Assembly: GCF_001713355.1 (NCBI RefSeq)
Contig: NZ_CP016448.1
Location: 2,604,001-2,668,000 of the forward strand
Origin: Methyloversatilis sp. RAC08
GTDB taxonomy: Bacteria > Pseudomonadota > Gammaproteobacteria > Burkholderiales > Rhodocyclaceae
Direction of reading: 5' to 3'
DNA: 64,000 nt
The notes beneath the pieces are model-generated. The model saw only the letters and a list, made by a program, of their open reading frames with translations, was not told where the DNA came from and searched no databases. Positions 41,870 through 50,898 of the stretch are shown piece by piece (positions within the stretch are counted from its first letter, which is position 1; each line of letters begins with the position of its first letter). Made by a program: the position numbers and the translations under genes.

Positions 41870-43273
41870 ATGGCCCAACTCGGCTGGCTCGGCATCTTTC
41901 GTCTCGGTCTGGTCCAGACCGCGCTCGGCGCCATCGTGGTGCTGACCACGTCGACGCTGAATCGCGTCATGGTGGTCGAGTTGGCGCTGCCGGCAATGCT
42001 GCCGGGTGTGCTGGTCGCGCTGCACTACATGGTGCAGATGCTGCGCCCGCGCATGGGGCATGGCTCGGATGTCGGCGGGCGGCGCACACCCTGGATCATC
42101 GGTGGCATGGCGGTGCTCGCTGTTGGCGGCACGCTGGCCGCAGTCGCGACGGCCTGGATGGCGACCGAACAGGTGGCCGGCGTCGTGCTGGCGGTCTTTG
42201 CCTTCCTGCTGATCGGTGCCGGCGTCGGCTCGGCCGGCACGTCGCTGCTGGTGCTGCTCGCCAAGCGGGTCGATCCGACCCGTCGCGCCGCCGCGGCAAC
42301 CGTGGTGTGGATGATGATGATCCTCGGTTTCGCACTGACGGCCGGCATTACCGGAAAACTGCTCGATCCCTTCACCACGCTGCGACTGGTGCAGGTCGTC
42401 GCAGCCACTTCGCTGATCGCCTTCGTCGTCGCGCTGCTGGCGGTACGCGGTGTCGAAGGCCGCCCGGAAGCATCCCGCGATGCGGCGTCACCCGACCCGA
42501 CCGCTGCATCGTCCCGAAACCCCGAACTGTCCAGCACCCCCGGAAGCTCCACCCAAAGAACCCCATTTCGCGCTGCGCTCGCCCAGGTCTGGGGCGAGTC
42601 GCAAGCGCGTCTTTTTACGATATTCGTATTCGTATCGATGCTGGCCTACAGCGCGCAGGATCTGATACTCGAACCCTTCGCAGGAACGGTGTTCGGCTAC
42701 ACGCCCGGTGAATCCACCCAGCTCGCCGGGTTGCAGCATGGCGGCGTGTTCGCCGGCATGTTGCTGGTCGCCCTGATGGGCAGCGTATTCGGCGGTCGGC
42801 AGATCGGTTCGCTGAAGGTATGGACCGTCGGCGGCTGCATCGCTTCGGCGCTTGCGCTGTTCGGTCTGGCGGCCGGTGGTTTCATGAATGGCGCCTGGCC
42901 GCTGCGCGAAACGGTGTTTGCACTCGGCGTGGCCAATGGCGCCTTCGCCGTCGCCGCGATCGCGTCGATGATGAGTCTGGCTGGCGCCGGCGGTGCCGGA
43001 CGCGAAGGCGTGCGAATGGGTCTGTGGGGGGCCGCGCAGGCGATCGCATTCGGCCTCGGCGGCTTTGCCGGCACCGTGGCGATCGACGTCACGCGCGCGT
43101 TCATCGAATCTCCGGGTTTTGCCTACGCGCTGGTGTTTGCCTGCGAAGGCGTGCTGTTCGTCGTATCTGCCGTCATGGCGCTGCGCATCGTCGCTGCGCC
43201 AGCGAGGCGTGCGGCGCGTGATCCTCTGGTGGCAGAACCGCCATTCATGTCCGGTATCGAAGGGAAGGCTTAG
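41870..43273 (+). CDS. bch2: PucC/BCD-family transporter Bch2
   Basis: 467-residue, about 12-TM protein homologous to LhaA and PucC, found between bchG and bchP in many clusters (also called orf428). Seen: LNRVMVVELALPAMLPGVLVAL, RPRMGHGSDVGGRRTPWI and SAQDLILEPFAGTVFGYTPGEST. A hydrophilic loop of about 40 residues near the middle is Ser/Pro-rich. Probable role in delivering bacteriochlorophyll to antenna proteins. GAGGT before the ATG lies within the end of bchG. Confidence 0.9.
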   Translation: MAQLGWLGIFRLGLVQTALGAIVVLTTSTLNRVMVVELALPAMLPGVLVALHYMVQMLRPRMGHGSDVGGRRTPWIIGGMAVLAVGGTLAAVATAWMATEQVAGVVLAVFAFLLIGAGVGSAGTSLLVLLAKRVDPTRRAAAATVVWMMMILGFALTAGITGKLLDPFTTLRLVQVVAATSLIAFVVALLAVRGVEGRPEASRDAASPDPTAASSRNPELSSTPGSSTQRTPFRAALAQVWGESQARLFTIFVFVSMLAYSAQDLILEPFAGTVFGYTPGESTQLAGLQHGGVFAGMLLVALMGSVFGGRQIGSLKVWTVGGCIASALALFGLAAGGFMNGAWPLRETVFALGVANGAFAVAAIASMMSLAGAGGAGREGVRMGLWGAAQAIAFGLGGFAGTVAIDVTRAFIESPGFAYALVFACEGVLFVVSAVMALRIVAAPARRAARDPLVAEPPFMSGIEGKA

Positions 43274-43275
43274 TC

Positions 43276-44460
43276 ATGGCAAGCATGGAAAGTTTCGACG
43301 TGGTGGTGGTGGGCGGCGGACCTGCAGGTTCGACCGCAGCGACCGATCTCGCTCGTCTGGGTCACACGGTGCTGCTGCTCGATCGCGCCGGGCGCATCAA
43401 GCCCTGCGGCGGGGCGATTCCGCCGCGTCTGATCGAGGAATTCGCGATTCCCGACGAGCAACTGGTCGCCAAGGCGCGATCGGCGCGGATGATTTCGCCG
43501 TCAGGGCGCAAAGCTGACATGCCGATCGAGGGTGGATTTGTCGGCATGGTCGATCGCGAGCAGTTCGACGAATACCTGCGTTGCCGCGCCAGTCTGGCCG
43601 GTGCGCACCGCCGGACAGGCACTTTCGACCGGGTCGCACGCGACGACGACGGCCGGGCCATCGTTCATTTCCGCAGCGATGAGGCAGAAGGCGAAACGGT
43701 GGGGGTGCGTGCCCGCGCCATCATCGGCGCCGACGGCGCATTGTCTGCCGTCGGCCGCCAGTGCGTGCCCGGTGCCGACGAGGTGCCGTGCGTGTACGCG
43801 TATCACGAAATCGTCCGTTCGCCGAAGCAGGACTTCGACGGCAGCCGCTGCGACGTGTATTACCAGGGCCAGCTGTCGCCGGATTTCTACGGCTGGGTGT
43901 TTCCGCACGGTGACACGACCAGTATCGGCACCGGCACGGCGACCAAGGGCTTCTCGATCCGTCAGGGCACCACCGCGCTGCGTGAGGCAGCCGGTCTGGC
44001 CGGTGCCGAAACCATCCGCCGCGAAGGCGCCCCGATTCCGATGAAGCCGCTGCGCAAGTGGGACAACGGCCGCGATGTCGTGCTCGCAGGCGATGCAGCA
44101 GGCGTTGTGGCGCCGGCGTCCGGCGAGGGGCTGTATTACGCGATGACCGGCGGCCGGCTGGCTGCCGAAGCGGTCGACAGCTTTCTCGAAACAGGTGACG
44201 CGCGTGCGTTGGCAACGGCTCGCAAGCGTTTCATGAAGGCGCACGGCCGGGTGTTCATGATTCTCGGCATCATGCAGCGCTTCTGGTACGCCAGCGACAA
44301 GCGGCGCGAGCGCTTCGTCAGCATCTGTCGCGATCCGGACGTACAGCACCTGACGTGGCAGGCCTATATGCACAAGAAGCTGGTCAAGGCGAAGCCGATG
44401 GCGCATGCGCGCATCTTCTTCAAGGATCTGGCTCACTTGTGCGGCATCGTATCGCCGTGA
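43276..44460 (+). CDS. bchP: Geranylgeranyl (bacterio)chlorophyll reductase BchP
   Basis: FAD-dependent reductase converting the geranylgeranyl tail to phytyl. 394 residues. FAD dinucleotide motif VVVVGGGPAGSTAATDLAR, the DRAGRIKPCGGAIPP loop and the second FAD motif VVLAGDAAGVVAPASGEGLYYAM are clear. It is 2 bp after bch2, and its stop overlaps the tspO GTG. Confidence 0.96.
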   Translation: MASMESFDVVVVGGGPAGSTAATDLARLGHTVLLLDRAGRIKPCGGAIPPRLIEEFAIPDEQLVAKARSARMISPSGRKADMPIEGGFVGMVDREQFDEYLRCRASLAGAHRRTGTFDRVARDDDGRAIVHFRSDEAEGETVGVRARAIIGADGALSAVGRQCVPGADEVPCVYAYHEIVRSPKQDFDGSRCDVYYQGQLSPDFYGWVFPHGDTTSIGTGTATKGFSIRQGTTALREAAGLAGAETIRREGAPIPMKPLRKWDNGRDVVLAGDAAGVVAPASGEGLYYAMTGGRLAAEAVDSFLETGDARALATARKRFMKAHGRVFMILGIMQRFWYASDKRRERFVSICRDPDVQHLTWQAYMHKKLVKAKPMAHARIFFKDLAHLCGIVSP

Positions 44461-44954
44461 ACACGATCGCCGCCCCGCGCTGGCCGCCGGTGGTTGCGGC
44501 TGCTGTGGCGGCATTGCTGGTGGCCGGTCTGGGCGCGGCTGCAACCGATCTGAGCCCGTGGTACGAAGCCTTGCGCAAGCCGGCCTGGCAGCCGCCTGCC
44601 TGGCTGTTCGGCCCTGCCTGGACGCTGATTTTCGGTCTGGCCGCGATGGCGGGTGTGCTGGGATGGGTGCACGCACCCCACGCCAGTGCGCGGCGCCGGA
44701 TGCTTTACCTGTTTGCGCTCAATGGCGGGCTCAATGTGTTGTGGAGCGCGCTGTTCTTCCATTTCAAGCGGCCCGACTGGGCGTTGTATGAAGTCGGCCT
44801 GCTCTGGCTGTCGGTGGCCTGGCTGGCGCTGCATCTCCACGCGTCGTCACACACGGCGGCCCGCCTTTTGTTGCCTTACCTCGCGTGGGTGGCATTCGCG
44901 GCAGCACTCAACTTTGCGGTGGTCGATCTGAATGCGCCATTCGTGGCAAATTGA
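44457..44954 (+). CDS. tspO: TspO/MBR tryptophan-rich sensory protein
   Basis: Outer-membrane or membrane tetrapyrrole-binding protein of the TspO/PBR family, which modulates photosynthesis gene expression in Rhodobacter in response to oxygen. 165 residues, five TM helices, family signature ALRKPAWQPPAWLFGPAWTLIF and GGLNVLWSALFF. Starts at the GTG at 44457, overlapping the bchP stop (GTGA), so it is coupled to bacteriochlorophyll synthesis. Confidence 0.93.
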   Translation: MNTIAAPRWPPVVAAAVAALLVAGLGAAATDLSPWYEALRKPAWQPPAWLFGPAWTLIFGLAAMAGVLGWVHAPHASARRRMLYLFALNGGLNVLWSALFFHFKRPDWALYEVGLLWLSVAWLALHLHASSHTAARLLLPYLAWVAFAAALNFAVVDLNAPFVAN

Positions 44955-45269
44955 CCGGATCAATATCGATGTTTTCGATCGTTCATACACTCTGACATGT
45001 ATTTTTTGATGAGTTACCGTAGCATACGAGGATGTGGTTTGACGAAGTAAGGGGCACCGTCTTGTCGGACATGACATCAGGCCGCCGGGCAGGCTGCGCA
45101 ATGGCGCGCGCCGCATGCGGAAAACGCTGATGCAGTGTGCGGGTGTTTCTGTGCAGACTTCTGCAACCCGTCGATGTGACATGCCGTGCCCCCCGGTAGG
45201 CGCCGGGTTTTGCAATTCAAGCAGGTTCGCACGCTGTGCTTTGCGACTGCGTTCATCCGGTTCTGTACT
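44955..45269. other. Non-coding region before the PpsR-like gene
   Basis: 315 bp, its first 100 bp more AT-rich than surroundings. I see no gene, no clear TGT-N12-ACA palindrome and no convincing promoter or terminator. Confidence 0.4.
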
Positions 45270-46460
45270 ATGAACAAGCTACCGAACGACCCGGGCGATC
45301 TGAGCGCATTCTCGGAGGTCGCCCCCGAACTGGCCGACATGCTGGTGTCGGTCACCAGTGACATCGCGCTCGTACTCGACGACAAGGGTTTCATCCGCAG
45401 CGTGGCGCTGGGCGGTGCGGAACCTGTCAGCGCGACCGCCAGCGAGTGGCTGGGCCGTCAGCTGGTGGATACAGTGACGCGCGACACCCGTCGCAAGGTC
45501 GAGGAATTGTTGCGCGAAGCCAATGTGGCCGGCGTGTCGCGCACGCGGCACATCAATCATCCTTCCGCTGCCGGTGCCGACATTCCGGTTGCCTACACGG
45601 CAGTGCGGCTCGGCCAGTCCGGCCCGCTGCTGGTCGCCGGGCGTGACCTGCGCGCGGTATCGGTCATGCAGCAACGCCTGGTCGACGCGCAGCAGTCGAT
45701 GGAACGCGACTACTGGCGCATGCGCCAGGCGGAAACCCGCTATCGCCTGCTGTTCCAGATCGCAACCGACGCGGTCCTGATCATCGACGCCGACACCTTG
45801 CACGTGATCGACGCCAACCGCGCTGCGGCGCGCATGTTCGGATGCTCGGTGTAGGACATGCCGGGACGTCAGGCCACCGACGGGGTCGCGCCGGCGTCGC
45901 TCGGCGCGCTGGAAGAACTGCTCGGCACGGTACGCGTGTCGGGTCGCCCGGGCGAAGCCCATGTCACCCTTTCGGGACTTGGTGGCGCCATCCATGTATG
46001 GGTATCGCCGTTGCGTGGCGAAGGACAGAGCCTGCTACTGCTGCGTGCCACGCCCGATGGCAGTTCGCCGCTGACCGCACCCGACGACCCGTTGCTGCCG
46101 GAACTGATGCGCCTCACCCCGGACGCCATCGTGTTCACGAACGAACAGGGCATGTTGCTGAGCATGAACGCTGCGTTCGCCGAGCTGGTCAAGATTTCGG
46201 CTGACAGGGGTGTGCAGGGTCGTTCGCTCGGCGACTGGCTGGAACGCGACGGCGGTGGGTTCACGAATCTTCTCGCCAGCGTATGCCGCTCAGGCGTAAA
46301 ACGCATGGGTGCGCGCCTGTGGGACGAGAAGGGCATGTCCACGGATATTGAACTGTCGGCCGTCTTGATCCATAACGGAGATTCGAACAGTATCGGTTTC
46401 ATCATTCGCGCGGTGCAGCCGCGTGGCCCGGGTGCGCCGCACGCGGGCAGCGTGCACTGA
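45270..46460 (+). pseudogene. HTH-less PpsR paralogue split by in-frame TAG
   Basis: One continuous frame from the ATG at 45270 to the stop at 46460, interrupted only by TAG at 45852-45854 (codon 195). It aligns by eye along its length with the PpsR at 39361: N-terminal PAS (SDIALVLDDKGFIRSVAL), Q-linker (MQQRLVDAQQSMERDYWRMR), PAS1 (TRYRLLFQIATDAVLI) where the TAG falls, then PAS2 (LTPDAIVFTNEQGMLLSMNAAF). It ends at GFIIRAVQ, exactly where the HTH domain should follow. Either a pseudogene or, if the TAG is read through, suppressed or a sequencing error, a natural PpsR without DNA binding. Translation stopping at TAG would give 194 residues (PAS plus Q-linker). bphP starts 32 bp downstream. 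Confidence 0.85.
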
Positions 46461-46491
46461 ACACCGCCCAGCCCGCGGTGGCGGGAGATCA

Positions 46492-48684
46492 GTGTTGAAC
46501 GATCCGACATTCAGCCCGGCTTTCGGTCAGGCTGACCTGACCAATTGCGAACGCGAGCTCATCCACCTGGCCGGATCGATCCAGCCGCACGGTGTGCTGC
46601 TGGTCGTCCGCCGTGCGGATGGCCTGATTGTCCAGGCGAGCGACAACGTTGCCCGCTGGCTGGGCGTGGCCCACGATCAGCTGCTCGGCCGCACGCTCGA
46701 TGCGCTGGGCGGCTCGCTTGCCCGGCGTGTCACCGAACTGGCGGACACGCTCGTTGCGGATGAACTGACCGCCTTTCACTGCGATATCGGTGGCACGGAT
46801 TCGACTGCCGGGAGCGTGTTCGAGGGCATGGCACACCTCGGTCAGTCGGACACGGTAATCGTCGAACTGGAATCCGCCGAATCCGGTACCGAATCGATCG
46901 ACCAGGAAGCGCAGACTCTGCTCGCGTCGTCGGTGCGGCGCTTCAGCGAGGCGCTCAGCATCGCCGCGTTGTCCGATGCCGTTGTTCAGTCGGTCCGCGA
47001 CCTGACCGGGTACGACCGCGTGATGGTGTATCGCTTCGACGACGAGGGCCACGGCGAAATCGTCGCCGAGGCGCGTGAGGCGAAGCTTGATTCCCTGCTC
47101 GGCCACCGCTATCCGGCTACCGACATCCCTCAGCGGGCGCGCGAGCTCTATGTTCGCAACAGGGTGCGTGTGCTCGTCGATGCCAGCTACAAGCCGGCGG
47201 CCATACTGCCGCGCTGCCTGCCGGAAACCGGCGAAGAGCTCGACATGTCGAGTTGCCATCTGCGCAGCATGTCGCCGCTGCACATCCAGTATCTGCAGAA
47301 CATGGGCGTGACCGCCACCCTCGTGGTGTCGCTCGTGCGCGAGGGCAAGCTGTGGGGGCTGATCGCCTGTCATCACTACTCGCCGCGGCACATCCGCTAT
47401 GCGCAGCGTGCGGCGGTCGACCTGCTGGCCGAAGTGGTGTCCACCCGGATTGCCGCGATCGAGAACTACGTGCGCACCCAGGTCGATGTAATGGTGCGCA
47501 GCCTCGAACTGCGCCTGATCGAAGCCACCTCGACCGAAGGCGACTGGCGCCTTGCGCTGGTGCGCAACCCGCGCACCTTGCTGCAACCGCTCGATGCGAG
47601 TGGGGCCGCACTGTTCCATGAAGGTGAATTGCTGACTGTGGGCGACGTGCCGTCGACCGCCGAATTGCGTGCGCTGGCGCGCTGGGTTGCCGGCGAAATG
47701 CAACAGTCGCTGTTCAGCTGCGCGTCGGTCGCCCGCGTGCATCCGCCGCTGGCATGCCTGGCACCCGTGGTATGCGGTGTGCTTGCGATCGAACTGTCGT
47801 CGTCCGGCCAGGACTTCCTGATGTGGTTCCGGCGTGAACAGTCGGCCACGATCATCTGGGCGGGCGATCCCGCAAAACCCTTCGTCGACAACGATCCGCT
47901 CACGCTGTCGCCCCGGCGCTCCTTTGCCGCCTGGTCGGAAATCGTGCGCGGTACAGCGGCCTCGTGGAGCCGCGCCGATCTTGCACTTGCGCGTGCCATC
48001 GGTACGACGCTGCGCGACGTCATCCTGCAGACACAGGCCGTGAGCCTGTTGATCGCGCAGCACCAGCTCGATCGCTTCCGCGGTGCCGTAGAGACGTCGG
48101 ACGAGCCGGTTCTGGTGGCGAATGCGCAGGGGCGCGTGCTGTTCCAGAGTGTGGCCTTCGCTGCGCTGTTCAATACCTCGCCGCCTCGCGTACGCGCACT
48201 CGACGACATGTGCGACCTGTTCGTCGTACCGGCCCAGGTGCGCGAAGTGATCGGCAACCTCATTCGCGAGCGCGACTCCTGGCGCGGCGAATGGCGACTG
48301 CGCGCCGGCGCGGGCCAGACCGTGGCGCTCGGGGTCAGGGCGGACACGATTCCCGGCGCCGGTGGATCGGTGCTGGGCTACATCATCATCTTCACCGACC
48401 TGACCGACACCAAGCGCACGGAAGCCGCGCGGCGGCATCTCGAACAGTCGCTCAGTGAAGCCGGACGTGCCGGCATCGGCCTTGATCCGGCGATGCCGCT
48501 GCGGCGTGAGCCCGATGAGGTGGTGGGCGCCATTCTGGCCAATGCGAGTGTCGCTGCCATGGAGCTGACCGACACCGCCGCTTCGATGCCGGTGGCGACG
48601 CTCATCGAGGAACTGGAAGCCTCTGCGACGCGCGCCGCCGCGCTGTACGGCAAGTTGCGCGCCTTCACGCGCGAGCACGGATAG
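46492..48684 (+). CDS. bphP: Bacteriophytochrome without histidine kinase
   Basis: Biliverdin-binding red/far-red photoreceptor, 730 residues from the GTG at 46492 (GGGAG upstream). Chromophore cysteine C19 in LTNCERELIH. PAS (about 20-120), GAF (about 140-310) with YPATDIPQRARELY and SSCHLRSMSPLHIQYLQNMGV, PHY (about 320-520) with the tongue motif SPRRSFAAWSE, then a PAS domain (about 540-650) and a short helical C terminus. No H-box or HATPase domain. The same layout occurs in Bradyrhizobium and Rhodopseudomonas BphP proteins that antagonise PpsR by direct binding, so a similar role is inferred here. Follows the PpsR-like gene and converges with the heme oxygenase. Confidence 0.93.
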   Translation: MLNDPTFSPAFGQADLTNCERELIHLAGSIQPHGVLLVVRRADGLIVQASDNVARWLGVAHDQLLGRTLDALGGSLARRVTELADTLVADELTAFHCDIGGTDSTAGSVFEGMAHLGQSDTVIVELESAESGTESIDQEAQTLLASSVRRFSEALSIAALSDAVVQSVRDLTGYDRVMVYRFDDEGHGEIVAEAREAKLDSLLGHRYPATDIPQRARELYVRNRVRVLVDASYKPAAILPRCLPETGEELDMSSCHLRSMSPLHIQYLQNMGVTATLVVSLVREGKLWGLIACHHYSPRHIRYAQRAAVDLLAEVVSTRIAAIENYVRTQVDVMVRSLELRLIEATSTEGDWRLALVRNPRTLLQPLDASGAALFHEGELLTVGDVPSTAELRALARWVAGEMQQSLFSCASVARVHPPLACLAPVVCGVLAIELSSSGQDFLMWFRREQSATIIWAGDPAKPFVDNDPLTLSPRRSFAAWSEIVRGTAASWSRADLALARAIGTTLRDVILQTQAVSLLIAQHQLDRFRGAVETSDEPVLVANAQGRVLFQSVAFAALFNTSPPRVRALDDMCDLFVVPAQVREVIGNLIRERDSWRGEWRLRAGAGQTVALGVRADTIPGAGGSVLGYIIIFTDLTDTKRTEAARRHLEQSLSEAGRAGIGLDPAMPLRREPDEVVGAILANASVAAMELTDTAASMPVATLIEELEASATRAAALYGKLRAFTREHG

Positions 48685-48706
48685 TCCGGTCGGCGAACAA
48701 CGCGGC

Positions 48707-49357
48707 TTAGCCGGGCATCGCCGCAGCCAGTTCGTCGAACATCGCGATGTGTCGCCGGAACCCGGATTGCGCCTCGGCGACCAGTGCGTCGATCCGCGCC
48801 GCATCCTGTGGCAGCGTGTCGAGTCCGTCGCGGTAGCGACGGATCAGACTGCCCACTTCGCCGTCGAACGCGTAAAAGCGCGTGCCCCGGCCATCCTGCA
48901 GCTGCAGTGCTCCGGACACAACACGCCCGAGCACCTGACCGCCGTGCAGATCTCCCAGATGGCGCACATAGGAGTGCGAGGCGAGCAGCGCTGGCTGTTC
49001 GACCGACAACGCCTTCAGGCGGGCCGCGTATTCGATCGCCGCTTTGGTGGGCAGGATGTCGTCTGACCAGCTGCTGCCATGCAGCGCGCACAGGTCATCG
49101 TGCAGCGCCGCGGTGCGCGGCAGTTCAGGCAGGCACAGCGGTGCAATGTCCGGTCGTCCGGCGTGCAGCGCGAGCCCGCTTTCGAGCGCGTCGTAGATCA
49201 GGTGAAGGCTGCGCAGCAGACTGCAGTAGGCGCGCGTCTCGATGCGGCCCTGCAGCAGCCGGGCCATCAGGCCGCTGCGTTCCGCATGCCGATGCAGCGG
49301 CGCGGTTTCAGTACGCAGGCGCGCTGCGAGACCTGCGGTGATGGAAGCTCCATGCAT
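48707..49357 (-). CDS. bphO: Heme oxygenase supplying biliverdin (BphO/HmuO-like)
   Basis: Cleaves heme to biliverdin, the chromophore of the neighbouring phytochrome. 216 residues from the ATG at 49357 (MHGASITAGLAARLR). Heme ligand histidine in ETAPLHRHAE; distal helix segment YVRHLGDLHGGQVLGRVV. The frame is open upstream to 49663 without family-like sequence. Convergent with bphP, 22 bp between stops. Placement next to bphP supports the chromophore role over iron acquisition. Confidence 0.9.
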   Translation of the reverse strand: MHGASITAGLAARLRTETAPLHRHAERSGLMARLLQGRIETRAYCSLLRSLHLIYDALESGLALHAGRPDIAPLCLPELPRTAALHDDLCALHGSSWSDDILPTKAAIEYAARLKALSVEQPALLASHSYVRHLGDLHGGQVLGRVVSGALQLQDGRGTRFYAFDGEVGSLIRRYRDGLDTLPQDAARIDALVAEAQSGFRRHIAMFDELAAAMPG

Positions 49358-49401
49358 CCGGAAATGATAACGTGCGCGGCCGGCACAGTTGCGGAGGAAA
49401 A

Positions 49402-49677
49402 ATGGCGGAGTGGATGTCCGATGGACGATTGATCGATCTGATCGTGGTGCTCGTGCTGATCGAGTGGCTGGCGTTCGCCGCCTGGCATCGCCACACCGGC
49501 AAGGGCTTGTCGGGCGGAAAGCTGCTGCCCAATCTCGCAGCCGGGCTGTGCCTGATGCTGGCGCTGCGCGCGGCATTGACCGACGCGTCGTGGATGTGGG
49601 TTGCGCTGTTCGTCGCGCTGTCAGGCGTGGCGCATGTCGCCGATCTGTGGTGCCGCTGGCCACGCCGGTCGGTCTGA
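49402..49677 (+). CDS. Hypothetical 91-residue membrane protein
   Basis: ATG at 49402 with GGAGGA nine bases before. The product has three hydrophobic segments (LIDLIVVLVLIEWLAFAAW; LLPNLAAGLCLMLALRAAL; MWVALFVALSGVAHVADLW). Divergent from bphO, 44 bp between starts. I recognise no named family. Confidence 0.7.
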   Translation: MAEWMSDGRLIDLIVVLVLIEWLAFAAWHRHTGKGLSGGKLLPNLAAGLCLMLALRAALTDASWMWVALFVALSGVAHVADLWCRWPRRSV

Positions 49678-49735
49678 CCCGCGTGGCCGGCCTTTGGGTG
49701 CGACGGCCGGCGGGTGCCGGGCTGTCGCGGTCGGC

Positions 49736-50245
49736 TTACTCCTTGCCGACCTGCCAGACTTCGACCGCCTGCGACACGATGGCGCCGCTCTCGGTATCGA
49801 CTTCCAGCTTCACTTCCTTGCCGTCCGCGGTCTTGATGTCGAATTCGTAGGACGCCTTGCCGTCCGGTTCGATCTCGTACTCGACTTCGACGATTTCGCC
49901 CGGCACCTTCTTCAGCGCGATTTCGCGTGCTTGCGCTTCGGTCACCTTGGCGCCCGAGAACTTCGCGTGGTCCTTGGTCACTTCCTCTTCGACTTCGACG
50001 ATCTTGCCGGTCTTGCCGCTGCACTCGACGTCCCATGCCTTGCCGTCGGCGGTTTCGATGTCGAACTCGTACACGTGGCCTTCGCCTTCTTCCTTCTTCA
50101 ACTCGACCTTGACGATGTTGCCGTCCTTGGCTTTCAGGGCAGCCTTCATGCATTTTTCAAAACCGGCGGCGGTTTTCGGCATGTCCGCGGCCTGGGTGAT
50201 GCCGGCAAAGGCCAGCAGGGCGACGGCGAGTGCAGTCAGTTTCAT
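49736..50245 (-). CDS. Exported PepSY-domain protein
   Basis: 169 residues with a signal peptide ending in GITQAAD (about residue 19). Two PepSY-like repeats: [18 protein letters not shown] and [19 protein letters not shown], each followed by a GKI/GAI turn, with ITxxxA-type helices ([12 protein letters not shown]). Highly charged, mostly Glu and Lys. Related proteins are periplasmic and may bind metals or inhibit proteases; function here is unknown. Confidence 0.8.
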   Translation of the reverse strand: MKLTALAVALLAFAGITQAADMPKTAAGFEKCMKAALKAKDGNIVKVELKKEEGEGHVYEFDIETADGKAWDVECSGKTGKIVEVEEEVTKDHAKFSGAKVTEAQAREIALKKVPGEIVEVEYEIEPDGKASYEFDIKTADGKEVKLEVDTESGAIVSQAVEVWQVGKE

Positions 50246-50348
50246 GGTTTTCTCCTGAAGGATGGGTAAAGCCGGTCAGCATGTTGCGCTGCGACAATCG
50301 GAGTTTACCCACGGCCGGGAGGAATTCCCGGAGGCGTGGCGAAAATGG

Positions 50349-50371
50349 AAAAAATCCCGTAAAAAACGGGA
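50349..50371 (-). terminator. Intrinsic terminator of the 50431-50898 gene
   Basis: Read on the minus strand: TCCCGT, 5-nt T loop, ACGGGA, then six T residues. A 6-bp stem plus U tract located about 60 bp after the stop at 50431 is a standard rho-independent terminator. Confidence 0.7.
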
Positions 50372-50430
50372 AAGTTTCCCTGTATCAAAGAGGCTGATGT
50401 GGTCCATCAGTCGCTGTTGCGAAGCAGCAA

Positions 50431-50898
50431 TCAATCGTGGCCGCGACCGTTGCCCTTGCCGTGACCGTGAGAGCCCTTGTCGGGTTTGCCGCCACGGCGG
50501 TCGTCATCATGGTCGTGACGATCCCCACGCCGGTCGTCATGGCGCGATGCGCCGCCGCGATTGCGTTCCCGCTCCTGGTAGCGCGGCACATAAACCGTGT
50601 TGTACCAGCTGTCCTGCACGAAATAAACCGGCCGGCCGCAGGCATCGTAGCGACCGCAGTGCTTGCGCCAGTTCTTTGCATGGCCCGGCGGAACATGCAT
50701 GTAAACCGGCGGTGCAACCGCCGGTCCGCGCACGATGATCCGGGGCTCGGCGTAGATCAGACGCGGTCTCGGAAAGTCGCCGATATCGATATGGCCGTAG
50801 AAGCCCGGCTGTCCGATCGTGACCGACACGCCGACATCGGTCGCCCGGGCGGATGTGGCCGAAACCGCGAGTGCGGCAGCCAGCAATAACGTTTTCAT
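50431..50898 (-). CDS. Secreted protein with His/Asp/Arg/Gly-rich tail
   Basis: 155 residues from the ATG at 50898. Signal peptide MKTLLLAAALAVSATSARA, then a compact region with GQPGFYGHIDIGDFPRPRLIYAEP, VYMHVPPGHAKNWRKHC and PVYFVQDSWY, and a disordered tail rich in Arg, His, Asp and Gly (ERNRGGASRHDDRRGDRHDHDDD). The pattern is common in small exported proteins of Betaproteobacteria; no function is assigned. The tail might bind metal. Confidence 0.7.
   Translation of the reverse strand: MKTLLLAAALAVSATSARATDVGVSVTIGQPGFYGHIDIGDFPRPRLIYAEPRIIVRGPAVAPPVYMHVPPGHAKNWRKHCGRYDACGRPVYFVQDSWYNTVYVPRYQERERNRGGASRHDDRRGDRHDHDDDRRGGKPDKGSHGHGKGNGRGHD

Noticed and set aside
46489-48804. 771-codon minus-strand frame opposite bphP
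   Set aside because: Shadow of the phytochrome gene, which has the Cys, GAF and PHY motifs on the plus strand.
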